This document shows positions 54,477-64,000 of a stretch of DNA of 64,000 nt, piece after piece. How positions within the stretch are numbered: position 1 is the first letter of the stretch; the number at the start of each line of letters is the position of its first letter. The stretch is taken from the NCBI GenBank assembly GCA_023078555.1, contig CM041204.1:3998430-4062429 (forward strand). The letters are read 5' to 3'. Below the pieces are notes generated by a model. It ran no database searches and was not told the DNA's origin. It saw only the letters and a program-made list of their open reading frames with translations. The position numbers and the translations under genes were made by a program. The DNA is from Ulva prolifera (Eukaryota > Chlorophyta > Ulvophyceae > Ulvales > Ulvaceae).

Positions 54477-57400
54477 ATGGTGTTCACCACGCTGTCCCCG
54501 CCGACATGCCGCAGCCACGGCGGTGGCTCTGCTCGCGCCACTAGCAGTGCAGCTGCTGCAGCACTCGTTGCGGGGCTCGTCGCGCTCAGCGCGGCGGCCG
54601 GGGCAGCCGCGGCCGGCCACGCTGGCGGCTACGGCGACGCCGCCGGCGCCACCACCTGCCGCACAAACGCCGGAGTACAATCGTACAAGCTGGGGGAGGC
54701 GACGCTGACGATGGTGTCCGACGGCTTCAACCCCTTTCCGCTCGGCTACCTGTTTGTAGACGCTACCCCGGTCATCGAGCGCGTTGTGCAGTGCGCCTCG
54801 GAAAGCAACTGTTGCACAAGAGACCTGCGCAACCCGCCTGGATCCCGATGAATTCAATTTGAACGAGTTCACTAGGATACTTGTTGCGACTTCTGGTGGC
54901 CATTGCCATGGACAGTGCAGGTGGCCGCTCCGTACATCCAGTGAGCCACAGCGCAGCGCAGCCACCTGCACGACCACATGAGTACCAGAATGCGGCTCAT
55001 CAATACTTCTGGTGAGCTGGGCTGCGGCGCACTGGTGATCCGGATCCCGAGCAGCCATGCGGCAAACGTAAGCTGCGTTTGGAATACGTATGCTGATTGT
55101 TGAGAAGCTATGTGAGGCACTGCATGCGGCCATTGACAAGCACTGGCGTGAACGCTGTCGCTGCTGTGCTGAGTGTGCTGATCTTGGCGACCACGACACG
55201 TTAGAGTCACCTTCAGATGCAGGCAATGGTGATCTACGGCATCCTTGGTTTGTTGTCCTGGCCTCAACCTGAGCAGCTGCCAAACGCATCTGCCACTCTC
55301 GGCCTGTACCGGTAGTTCTGGGCTGCAACCGTGAATCGTGCGTGCATTGATTGATACGCTCTATGACGACCCACAAGCTCAGAAATGCTTGTCATCTGGC
55401 CGCAACTGCGCATTGCACCGGCAGCGCACCGCCTTGGCGTGTGGACTGCAGACACCAGTCTAGAGCGACCCCATGATCACCCAGCAGCGCCCACACGGGA
55501 CGTCGCGCCCCTGCTCCGGAAGATTTCATCCCGCTCGAGCATGTGGATGTGCAGGTACACGCATGTGACCACACTTCCGGACAGCCCTGATGGCTTGGTC
55601 CCGATCGAGGCCAACGTCGCGCTGCTGGAGTACAAGGGGCTGAACATCCTGCTTGACGGTGGCGGCGGCGACTTCATCCCTGAGCAAGGCAACCTTCCCG
55701 CTCAGCTTGCAGTCCTCGGCCTCGGGGTGGAGGACATCGACCACGTCCTCATCACCCACGGGTGCGCCGCATCTGACATCATGGCCAGCATCGCTTGTAG
55801 CAGCAATGCACGGGGCGCGTGGGTGTGCGCATGTGAGCTGTGAGCGCCACGCGCAGGGGTGCCGCCTCAGACACGCTTCACACCAATGCAAAACATTCTC
55901 AAGCTTCTCCTTGTGTGTACTTCTCTGCACCTGTTCAGTCTTCTGTGAGCGACACGCACAGGGGCCCCGGCCTAGCTGCGCGTGGATTCGTGGCTGACGT
56001 CACTCCAGCCACGGCCGGTGCCGATAATTTCACTAATGCAGGCACTTTGACCACGTCGGAGGCCTGCTGGTGTCCCCGGACAGCGACGAGCTCACGTTCC
56101 CCAACGCAAAGGTCCGCACCGTGCATCGCATGGCTGTCCTCAGTATGCTGGAATGCATCAGTGGCATGCATGCATTCCTCCTCTCACCCGCATGCATTGC
56201 GGTGTGTAGCGGCCCGAGACGGAAGTCACCTCACGATGATGGTGTCAGGGCGGCTGCATGCTGTCACCCTGGTTTGCAGCACAGCATCATGATGTTTGTG
56301 CTTGCGCCACTGCCCGAGTACGGCGACTGCAGGTCGTTAACTAATATATGTTGCCGCGCCGGGCCGTGGGTGAGTGAAGCTTCTCCTAGGGGACCGCACA
56401 CTTTGTGTCGGTTGCGCTCGGGAGGGCCGGCGTGACGCCACTGCTGCACTACCACGCTACTTGTGAAGTAAATTTAAAACTTAACCTAAGTCACGTGTGC
56501 TCAAGTAGCGTGGTAGCGCAGCAGTGGCGTCCCGGTGGCTCTCCTGAGCGCAACCAACTGACTTTCCTTCATGATCACAGCACGGCGTCTACACCCGACC
56601 GTGCGTGCGGCATACGCTTGTGCATGGAAGCTCGTTGCAGCAGTGGCAGACCCTGCTAGCACACGGGCTTCACTCCAGGCCGGCTCAGATAGGAACCCTG
56701 CACTGCAGAACTCCCTCGGGGGCGTGTCACAACATTGTAAATTCAAATCGTTTCGAACAAGCCGTGCATGCAGGTACACCTGGCGAAGGAGGAGCTGGAG
56801 TACTGGTTCCGCGAGGGCCTAGTGCCGACGTGGGGCAACGACTTACATCCCGAGAACCTGAAGCCGCTTGTTGTTGGCATCGCCCGGAACGTCCTCGGCA
56901 AGGTGCGCCCCCTGTGTTCTGGTGACGTGCTTCGAATCAAGATCTGAGCACAGCCTGCAGCCCGGAATGCGGCTTCTGCGACTTTGTAGGCATCCCGAAC
57001 TGTAAATTGGCGTAAACGGCTCGCCTCCGCCATCCGACGAGGACCGGATCATCATCAGATGCATTTTGGCTTGTGCTCGTTGGCGGCTATAGCACCATGT
57101 AGCCACGATCACAGGGTCACCGCTGTTTTGCCAAACCATGCATGTGCGCCGTGCTCTCCGGGCCGCAGTAATTACGGTGCAGTCAGCAGTGCCGACTCCC
57201 AGGCACCAAGTCTACAAGCTGTGCACCAATTTCTGCCCCAGCAGCTGGGCGACACGCCGCCCTCGAGCTCAGCATGACCGCAGCGCCGCGCCCGTGCAGA
57301 TCCCAGAGGACCAGCTCGTGACGTACAGCGAGGGCGACGAGGTCGTGCCGGCCGTCACCGCCGCGATGTACGCCACCTGGCACACCCCCGGCTCCACCGT

Positions 57401-57698
57401 CTTCAAGATCGCACCTGAAGGCGCCAAGCAGCCCGTGTACGCGATCGGGGATGCGATTCCGGGCTTCGGCATCGGCTTCGAGGCGCCGTGGGTGCGCTCC
57501 GCATTTGACGATCTCGCCGAGGAGGGCGTCGCGGGCAAGTACAAGATGCTGGACGCGATCGTGGCGGACGGCGGCTGGGTGCATGCCTATCACGCGCCAT
57601 ACCCAGCGCTGTTGGCGGTGGTGCCGGACGGGCTCGCCTTCCGCGGCGTGCGGCCGCCGCTGCAGCCAGGCGTCGTCGGGCAGACGTGCCCCGCCTGA
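54477..57698 (+). CDS. Secreted metallo-beta-lactamase-fold hydrolase (5 exons)
   Basis: CDS join(54477..54790, 55555..55761, 56042..56111, 56774..56902, 57300..57698), 372 residues; all phases fit. A signal peptide (AAAALVAGLVALSAAAGAAA) precedes LGEATLTMVSDGFNPFPLG. Exon 2 carries LLEYKGLNILLDGGGGDF and ends VLITHG. The intron falls inside the zinc motif: joining gives THGHFDHVGGL, the full H-x-H-x-D-H. Exon 4 is VHLAKEELEYWFREG. Exon 5 has YATWHTPGSTVF (third zinc His), VYAIGDAI (bridging Asp) and HAYHAPYPAL (last zinc His). This matches the quorum-quenching lactonase-like branch of the superfamily: a dinuclear-zinc hydrolase, possibly on lactones or other esters. The export signal suggests action outside the cell or in the secretory pathway. 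Three of four donors read GTGCGC; acceptors are TGCAG. ATGCAG just before the start suggests a 5'-UTR intron. Confidence 0.88.
56410..56555. mobile_element. Foldback element, 54-nt arms, in an intron
   Basis: Left arm 56410-56463 (GGTTGCGCTCGGGAGGGCCG start) is the near-complement of 56502-56555, with a 38-nt AT-rich loop (AAATTTAAAACTTAACC). No other copy is in the window. It lies in intron 3 of the hydrolase gene. Confidence 0.8.
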
Positions 57699-58042
57699 GC
57701 AGGTCTTGTGGAGGCAGTACTTGCATGAGGTATCAGGCCACTGGACGTGCCGCTGAGTTGCAAGCGTGATCTCTGTCAAGTAGTCGAGTATGTAATTGCG
57801 CGTCGTCCATGCTGACAGACGTGCGTCGTGCTCCTCTGGACATGACTAATCGCGCTCCACTCGTCCCGTCGATCGCAGATGTTGTCCCTGACCTCGACCT
57901 ATGTTGCATTTAAGCACATTCTGACTACAGTAGGGTGCAGCTGGGTTGTGTGCGGCGGTGTCCGTCATTGTAGCGCTCCACGTTCTGCTTGTGCTGCTGG
58001 CTGCTGTGGCTTGGGTGCGTCGAGCCAGGGTGATGGTGATGT
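57699..58042. other. 3' region of the hydrolase gene
   Basis: TGTAA at 57791-57795, about 93 nt past the stop, is a candidate poly(A) signal. No further gene. Confidence 0.4.
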
Positions 58043-58106
58043 GTTACAAAAGAGTGAACGGGAGAAAACAAACACCGAAACCGAATCTCATCCGAAGCAA
58101 TCATCA
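58043..58106 (-). mobile_element. LINE-A 64-nt tail with 13-bp TSD
   Basis: GTGATGGTGATGT at 58030-58042 and 58107-58119 flanks a reversed tail starting GTTACAAAAGAGTGAACGGG. Confidence 0.93.
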
Positions 58107-58842
58107 GTGATGGTGATGTTGTTCCAACGCTCGCTGGTTGCGCAGTGCTGCCCGCCTCGGCGGCCTCCATCGTTGTGATGCATTGTGACTATTCTCCACC
58201 ACATGAGGCAGCGGCGGTGGGGCCCATCGCTTGATGCAGCGAGGTTGGTGCTCATGAACACTGCGGAGCATCGCCTCAAAAACTACAGGCACGTTGCGAT
58301 GCCTCCCGCGAGGTGATGCCCAGGCACCAAGTCCAAGTCTCATCACGGACGAGTGCCACGCAGCAAAAGTGGAGGTGGGTCGTGTACGCTGCACGTCGAA
58401 TCGAAAGATCATCACGCATGGTTGACCATCATGTCAGCATGCAAGTGGGCTGCTATGAACTTGGCAAGCTAGCATTTCCACCGCACAGACCTGGCCTCCC
58501 ATGTGTGAGCGCGTGTAGGGTCCCTCCTTCCGCTGTGGTAAAGAAGCATCACAGGCAGCCAGGCTGGCGGTCCACATTTCCCCCGTAGAAGCAGCATGCA
58601 TGCGCGATGTGTGTGCTCAGTGCGTGCAGAATGCACCGCAGCATGCATGTCTACAGGCACCCCGGTGGCATGGACACATGGCACCATTTGGTGCGACCGC
58701 GGCCAAACAACAGTGTGACCAAAACTTGGCAGCGCATGTGGCGCAGATCCATGACGCCACACCCACAAACACCATCATGCAATCAACGGCCATCAAATCA
58801 GGCAGCTACTCCCCCTTCGCCCATGCATGGGCACCTCCGCAA
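58107..58842. other. Intergenic
   Basis: No gene is supported. Confidence 0.3.
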
Positions 58843-59060
58843 GCAGTGTTCCCACTGGGTGCTGTGCACGCCGCAGCGCTGCCACTTCCCCCCACCCTGC
58901 CTCGCATCCTGTGTCTGTTGAACCCTGCCCAGCCGACACACGCCCGGGTGGTACCTCTGAAGAGGGCCCGCCGGTGCCACAGCGGGGCGCCGCATGGTAG
59001 CCATACATCCCACGCCCTCCGCCCCCTGTTCCCATCACTACTGCTTTATCTGCCTTGAGG
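58843..59060 (+). pseudogene. Decayed copy of the TMEM151-like proline-rich exon
   Basis: GCTGTGCACGCCGCAGCGCT and following bases parallel 39250-39450: HAAALPLPPTLPRILCLLNP against HAVMLPLPPGPPQHPALLHL, then an in-frame TAG-type break after the AAGAGGGCCCG stretch. No TMEM151 exons follow. It is a third, non-functional copy of this exon. Confidence 0.6.
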
Positions 59061-59267
59061 CTACAAGTAGCATCAGCCCCGCGTGAGCCGATCAAACGGA
59101 CGTCTCGTGTGTTGTGTCCTCGGTATGTCTCCGACTGTACTGAGAGGCTGGTAGTGGGTCTGTCACACACGACGTGCTTGACACACAACCAGCCGCAGCC
59201 ACATGCTCGTCGAATGGGTTAAGGAGCTTACCTGCACTGGCGTACATAAGCCTGAGGGGTGAATGCG

Positions 59268-59308
<41 letters not shown>

Positions 59309-59805
59309 CTCCTACCCCACTAGGATCTCCCCCCCTGAAAACCCCCCCACACACCCACAGACACGCTACATGCAGCACACACGTCGGCCGCGGCCAGGCG
59401 TCGGCCGCGGCTCAGGCGCACTGATGGACAGTGTGTGCCGCCTCTGCCGGGTGCCCCGGCCCCCTGACACAACACGCCTCGGGCGTGCTCTGTTCCGGGC
59501 GGGTCGGCGGAGCGTGGCGCTCCTGTGCGTGTTGCTCCGCTGCTCGGGGCTGACCTGGTCGGGTGCGGGGGTGCGGCGTTGGGTGACGGCGGTGGGGCAT
59601 TGGGCTGGGGTGCCAGTGGGGGTCCTGGGGCCCCCGGCGGCTTCCGCGTTGGGCAGGCGCCGGCCGGCCTGGCTGCCGCCTGGGGCTGCCGTGGCCGCGA
59701 GAGCGGCGGGGTCACCGACGGTCGTGTAGCATGCTGGTGCGGGGGTGCGTGTATTGGTGGTGGGGTGGACTGGGTGCGGGTGCGTGGGACTGGTGTGGGT
59801 GTGTG
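59061..59805. other. Intergenic, C tract
   Basis: A C tract spans about 59271-59305. The rest is GC-rich, with 59450-59700 resembling LINE-B 3'-UTR sequence in plus orientation (CCCCCGGCGGCTTCCGCGTT). No gene is supported. Confidence 0.4.
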
Positions 59806-60845
59806 TTACAAAGGAAAAAGCCGGAGGGGCCGGTAGCACCGCCAGGACCAAAAGGGAGAGCACGAACAACACAATGCGCACGCAGCAGGAGAGCAACAGC
59901 CAACGCCAAGGCACAACAAGCACCCACGCACCCCCCCGCTCCCACACACTACCACACGAACCACACACTGAAACCCGACCCACGCACCCACGCACCCGCA
60001 CGCGGCCCAGACCCAAACCCAAACACACACCCATGCACCCACAAACCCACACGCCCACACGCCACACGACCCCGCCGCCCGCGCGGCCGCGGCAGCCCCA
60101 TGCAGCAGCCTGGCCGGCGCCGGCCCCACACGGAAGCCGCCGGGGGCCCCCAGGACCCCCGCCCCAACGCCCCGATCAGGCCAGCCCCGGGCGCCGGGAC
60201 AACACACACGGGGGCGTCCCCATCCGCAAAACCCGGAACGGAGCACGGCCGAGGCGCGCCGTGTGCGGGGGTCGGGGCACGCGGCCGAGGCAGCACACGC
60301 CGCCTACCAGCGCGTCCGAGCCTCGGACGGCGCCCGGCCCGCGAGAGAGCGTCGAGGACGCCGCACACGCACACACACGCACACACACACAGACCCAACG
60401 GCCCACACACAACCACACAGCATCCAACACCTCAACGCCTGTCGCCGTGCGACAGGGCCGCGCCAAACACACCGCCGCCCAGGGCCGCCTATCCTGGCCG
60501 CCCGATTGCCGGGGGCCGTCCCAGCTCCAAACCCCACCCCATCCCCAGAGCCACAGCGCACCCGGCCAGCCGGGCACCGCCGCGCATGCATCCCCGCCGG
60601 CCCGCGCTGAATCGCACCCGGGACGATGCGGTGCGCAGGCTGCCGCCGCAGTCCCCGCACATGCCAACGAAGTCATCCCGCACGCATAGCGGACACGGCC
60701 GCCCCGGAGTCAGAGGCCATCAGTTGGTGGCGTCAAGCGGGCGGGGTCCCCGAGGGGCACCTCACCGCTCAGGCCGGATGGCCTGTTAGCGGCGAGAGGT
60801 CATCAGACGGGACTGTGAGTCCCGCCCGTGTGGGATCCCTCCGGA
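59806..60845 (-). mobile_element. LINE-B 3' UTR with last ORF codons, minus strand
   Basis: Starts on the plus strand TTACAAAGGAAAAAGCCGG, as at 6704. On the minus strand the ORF end SPLTGHPA and stop lie at about 60796-60770, followed by a 3' UTR of nearly 1 kb containing the GGCGGCC...GTGTGTGTGTG region. It is the longest LINE-B 3' UTR in the window. Confidence 0.8.
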
Positions 60846-60990
60846 GTGTGTAGGTGCTTGTTGTGCCTTGAATCTTGGGCGGGTTCGAGGTGGCTGCTGC
60901 TCTCCTGTTGCGTGAGCGTTGCGTTGTTTGGTGCTTCCTAGGGAGCTCGTGGTCCTGGCGGTGCTATCGGCCGCTCCGGCTTTGTAACAC
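60846..60990 (+). mobile_element. LINE-B tail, plus strand
   Basis: GTGTGTAGGTGCTTGTTGTG, GTGGCTGCTGCTCTCCTG and the end CCGGCTTTGTAACACAC are the reverse complement of the tail type at 59806-59920. It abuts the preceding element head to head. Confidence 0.8.
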
Positions 60991-62218
60991 ACCCACAAAC
61001 ACACAACCCCATCCATGCTCCGCCGCACACTGCGTCAGGCCCACGTCACGTGTTTCTGCGCAGACCTCCGCAGCCTCGATACGTCGAACACCGACAGCCT
61101 GTGTACTGAGGTAGAAAGTTCACTGGTTGATGCAGCCTGAGCCACCCGACCCCGTCACACCCGTATGCATGTCCTGCCATGCATGGCCACGCAGGCGTCC
61201 GTTGGCAAGGCTGACACACATTGTACTCTTCACGTCTTCCGAAACAGGCGTGACGTGGCGTGACGTGGCGTGGCGAAAGTGAAGTAGAGATGTTTTACGG
61301 AATAGTCGCACACTTGCATGGACTTGGTGCATACCTGCATCGGCACGTGCGACGCTGTCAGCAATCGTAGGTGTGTCGCGAGCGACCTATATGCAGCGCC
61401 CGCGAAGTCATCACAAGTGGCGGGTCTTGCTGTGCCACGTGGCGCCATCCCGGTCGCATCAGACGCATCGACACACATTGACCATAATCAGGGCCATGTG
61501 CATATCCACGTGGGCGTCGCTGCAAGCCCCTGCATGCGGCGCAGAGGCGCACGTCGCACGGCATGCCAAAATTTGACTTATGCGCACGAATACGCGGCTT
61601 GTGCATGAGCGATGTGTCGATCGAACACCCCCCGCCCACTTCGCCACCCTCTGAAGCGCGCTGAACCCGAGTACCTGAGTATATGTGCTGGCATGGAACA
61701 GGCCTAGCTGGTATTTCCAGTACGAGCGACTGTCGACACAAAACTCCTCGCTTCCTGCTGTAGCGGTCGCGTGCAAGTGCGATCGCAGCCCTGGCCCGTG
61801 CAAACGTGTCCACGGAACCGAGTTACTCACAGCGCCTGATCAGCTTGAGCTGTCCCAGCTAGAGCGCGGCAGAAGTGGCTGAATTGAATACCAAGGCAAG
61901 CAAGGTATGGCACTGCGAAGAATCGATGTGCAGCGAGCTTGGCAATGCTCTCGAAGGCGAGTACCGCGGCCGGTTCTTGCTTGCAAGGCTGCTCGCCACC
62001 TGAACGTTAACCTGCAGCTGCACATTTGCATATGCATGCAGCTATATCTCCTTTTGTAAGTAATTAATGCAGAACAGTGAGCTGGCCGAAGCAATGCTGG
62101 CCCGCGCGGGTCGTGCACATGTGAAGGCGCCTTCTGCGGCTGCATCTGCGCAAGTCAATTGACTTGCGAGGCTTGTGGGGCTTAAGGGCTAGGGCTCAAG
62201 GGCTCAACAATTGTGGGG
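60991..62218. other. Intergenic
   Basis: GGCGTGACGTGGCGTGACGT simple repeat at about 61248-61272. GCAAGTCAATTGACTTGC palindrome at about 62151-62168. No gene is supported. Confidence 0.35.
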
Positions 62219-62220
62219 CT

Positions 62221-62282
62221 GGATTCGGATGAGATTCAGTTTTGGTGTTTGTCTAGATCTTCTCCCAGTCGCTCTTTTGGAA
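62221..62282 (+). mobile_element. Old LINE-A tail
   Basis: GGATTCGGATGAGATTCAGT to CGCTCTTTTGG with a small internal change (TCTAGATC). Confidence 0.75.
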
Positions 62283-62486
62283 ACACATGGTGGAGTGATG
62301 CGACGCGTGCGCGCAAATGTGCATGTCACCGGCCATTCCAACTTTAAAGTACACTTGACCATTGTAACCCATATCGCCGGGCGCGGTGGTGGTCGCGACC
62401 TTGATCTGATAGCGCAGATGTCAGAAAGGGGATCTTCTCGAAGGTCTTGACATACGCGTACGTTGAATTCTCTTGACATGATATCT

Positions 62487-62622
62487 GTCAAGAGAATTCA
62501 GCCTGCCGGACTGAGTTGTGAGTGCGGTTGTAATGTTCGTGTGTGTGTGAGTGTATGTTGATGTTGATTCGGATGAGATTCGATTTCAGTGTTTGTTATC
62601 TCCCGTTCACTCTTTTGTAGCC
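62487..62622 (+). mobile_element. LINE-A 136-nt copy with 16-bp TSD and 5' inverted junction
   Basis: TCTTGACATGATATCT at 62471-62486 and 62623-62638. The insert has the last Asp codon and stop (CCGGACTGA) and a full 3' UTR ending TTCACTCTTTTGTA. Its first 14 nt (GTCAAGAGAATTCA) are the reverse complement of the flank at 62464-62477. Confidence 0.92.
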
Positions 62623-62686
62623 TCTTGACATGATATCTTCTCTTGGCCGTTCGCGGCTTCGCCACACTGAGCGGTTGTGTGTGCAC

Positions 62687-62717
62687 GCATGTTACAAGGA
62701 CAACGCGTGGGGGCGTG
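62687..62717 (-). mobile_element. LINE-B micro-insertion
   Basis: TTACAAGGACAACGCGTGGG lies between CGGTTGTGTGTGCACGCA (about 62670) and CGGTTGTGTGTACACACA (about 62723), a near-perfect duplication. Only about 12 nt match the LINE-B terminus. Confidence 0.65.
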
Positions 62718-62722
62718 CGTGG

Positions 62723-64000
62723 CGGTTGTGTGTACACACAACAGGCCCGACCGGACTGAGGTGTGGGTGTGGTTGCAGTGTGATCGTGTGTGTATGTGTT
62801 TTGGTGTTCGTCTAGACGAACACAGGTGGTACCACTGGATCTCATGAGATCAGACGCACAGCAGGAAATTTCTCGGTTTTATTTTCAATCTTGCACAGCC
62901 TCGCTGGCGAGACATCATGATGTCCTGCAGCTGCTTCCGGTTCGGTGTGCGCTTTGCATATGTGGTTCGGTTCGATGTGCGATTTGTACACGTGCACGTG
63001 GTCGTGCCGACGTCGTGATGTGTGCGCACTGCGATTTGATCTCTTCCGGATGCTCGGGACCGTAACGCACCCTTGCATGGAGGGCTCCCCCACGGCCGCA
63101 CGCCCAGGTGTGAGGAAGGGTCTGCAGATCTAGAAGGGTCTGCAGAATCGATTCATGATGACTTGTAATGACGCATGCTGAATCTTCCTCACACTAGTGA
63201 GGAAGGGTTTGCGAACCCGGGATACTTCGTCGTTTGCAATATTGCATCAATATTGATCATGAGCGTGCGCGGGCCGTGGCCATGTGGATCTGCATCCGCG
63301 GCCGTACATGCATGCAGCGCTGCCAAAACTTGATCCTCCTGCATGTTGGCGCGCCTGGGGCACTCGTTTGCAGGAACGTGTGCTTACGTGGCCTCCCCGG
63401 GGGTGTGCTCTTGCAGTGCCTCATTGAACTTCATACTGAGCGTGTGCCTGTAGACGACCCAGACGCGTACGACAGCCTCCATCATGATTGCCTCCGCGAT
63501 CATGCATATGGCAGCCCGGGGCGGCTCTCCCCTGGCCGGCATGAGATCTACATCTGTCGGGCAAACGCTGCGGGTGTGTGCGCCGTGTGTGGGTGAGTGA
63601 GTACGGACAAAGCGGTGCCTAGGGACTACAGGGACTACTAGTATGCTGCATACTACAAATTGAAGTAGCAATACTAATAGTATGCTGCAGTGTGTGCAAG
63701 GCAGCGACGTATGCCCCGCTGCCTTGGGAGTTTTCTGCAAGTAGCAGTTCTGCACTTTGCCTTGGATCCCGCAACCTCGTGTTTGCCCATTCTCGTTGTC
63801 TGATTTCGTTCGGGGATGGTGGTGCGCAGTCATGACTGCTGAGGTGGTGCAGACTGCTGAGGCACTTTGTGTGTAAGGCTATATATGCTGCATGCGCAGT
63901 CATGACTGCAGTGCTCTGGACCCCGCTCGCACTTCTGTTTACCATGTCCAGTTGTGCTGTGCGCTTCGAATTCGCTACCTGCAACAAACTCCCAGCCGTC
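62723..64000. other. Intergenic to window end
   Basis: Palindromes GTGTTCGTCTAGACGAACAC (about 62803-62822) and CTTCCTCACACTAGTGAGGA (about 63184-63205). A plus frame at 63310-63596 (VPVDDPDAYDSLHHDCLRDH) after a TGCATGCAG could be an exon, but nothing supports it. Confidence 0.35.

Overview
This window is eukaryotic nuclear DNA, most likely from a unicellular alga. Genes are split by introns, exons are GC-rich, most splice donors read GTGCGY, and nearly every acceptor reads TGCAG, often within runs of TGCATGCA. More than a dozen short insertions have the variable-length target-site duplications (TSDs) typical of LINE-type non-LTR retrotransposons. A green alga fits best: TGCAG acceptors are common there, and TGTAA, the usual green-algal polyadenylation signal, follows two of the genes and sits in both main LINE 3' ends. 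A haptophyte or other GC-rich alga is not excluded. No rRNA, tRNA, CRISPR or prokaryotic operon was seen.

Gene content is small and strongly duplicated. Two minus-strand genes (1074-2552 and 11094-12629) encode an unrecognised cysteine-rich membrane or secreted family. Two LRR genes lie in opposite orientation (17371-19918 plus, about 31316-33730 minus); the second carries at least two frame breaks. Two TMEM151-like membrane proteins with proline-rich N-terminal exons (25216-29525 and 39167-42650) share intron positions and phases and an identical 392-nt last exon. The first copy has a single in-frame TAA in its most conserved region. A decayed third copy of the proline-rich exon lies near 58840-59060.

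Single-copy genes are a small single-pass membrane protein (9208-9810), a possible small protein (10147-10446 minus), a secreted protein with a GPI-like tail (46101-48122, three exons) and a secreted metallo-beta-lactamase-fold hydrolase (54477-57698, five exons). The window opens with the last exon of a lysine-rich protein.

The rest is mostly mobile DNA. LINE-A is represented by a decayed 2.3-kb reverse-transcriptase copy (50115-52450 minus) and about a dozen 3'-end copies of 25-166 nt. LINE-B and related tails end near TTTGTCCTTGTAACAC and form nested piles at 6069-8364, 13311-13620, 20449-20973, 22656-23225, 34796-35110 and 59806-60990. A third short tail family ends in TTTACTTTACTTTACA-like sequence. 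A 1.58-kb Mutator-like DNA transposon (21067-22646) has about 98-bp terminal inverted repeats and a 9-bp duplication. There are also two copies of a 98-99-bp MITE, a 146-bp foldback element inside an intron, several long perfect palindromes and six long homopolymer G/C tracts.

For the multi-exon models, exon phases join without a remainder, and paralogue comparison independently supports the splice sites in the LRR and TMEM151 genes. No promoter could be recognised with confidence.
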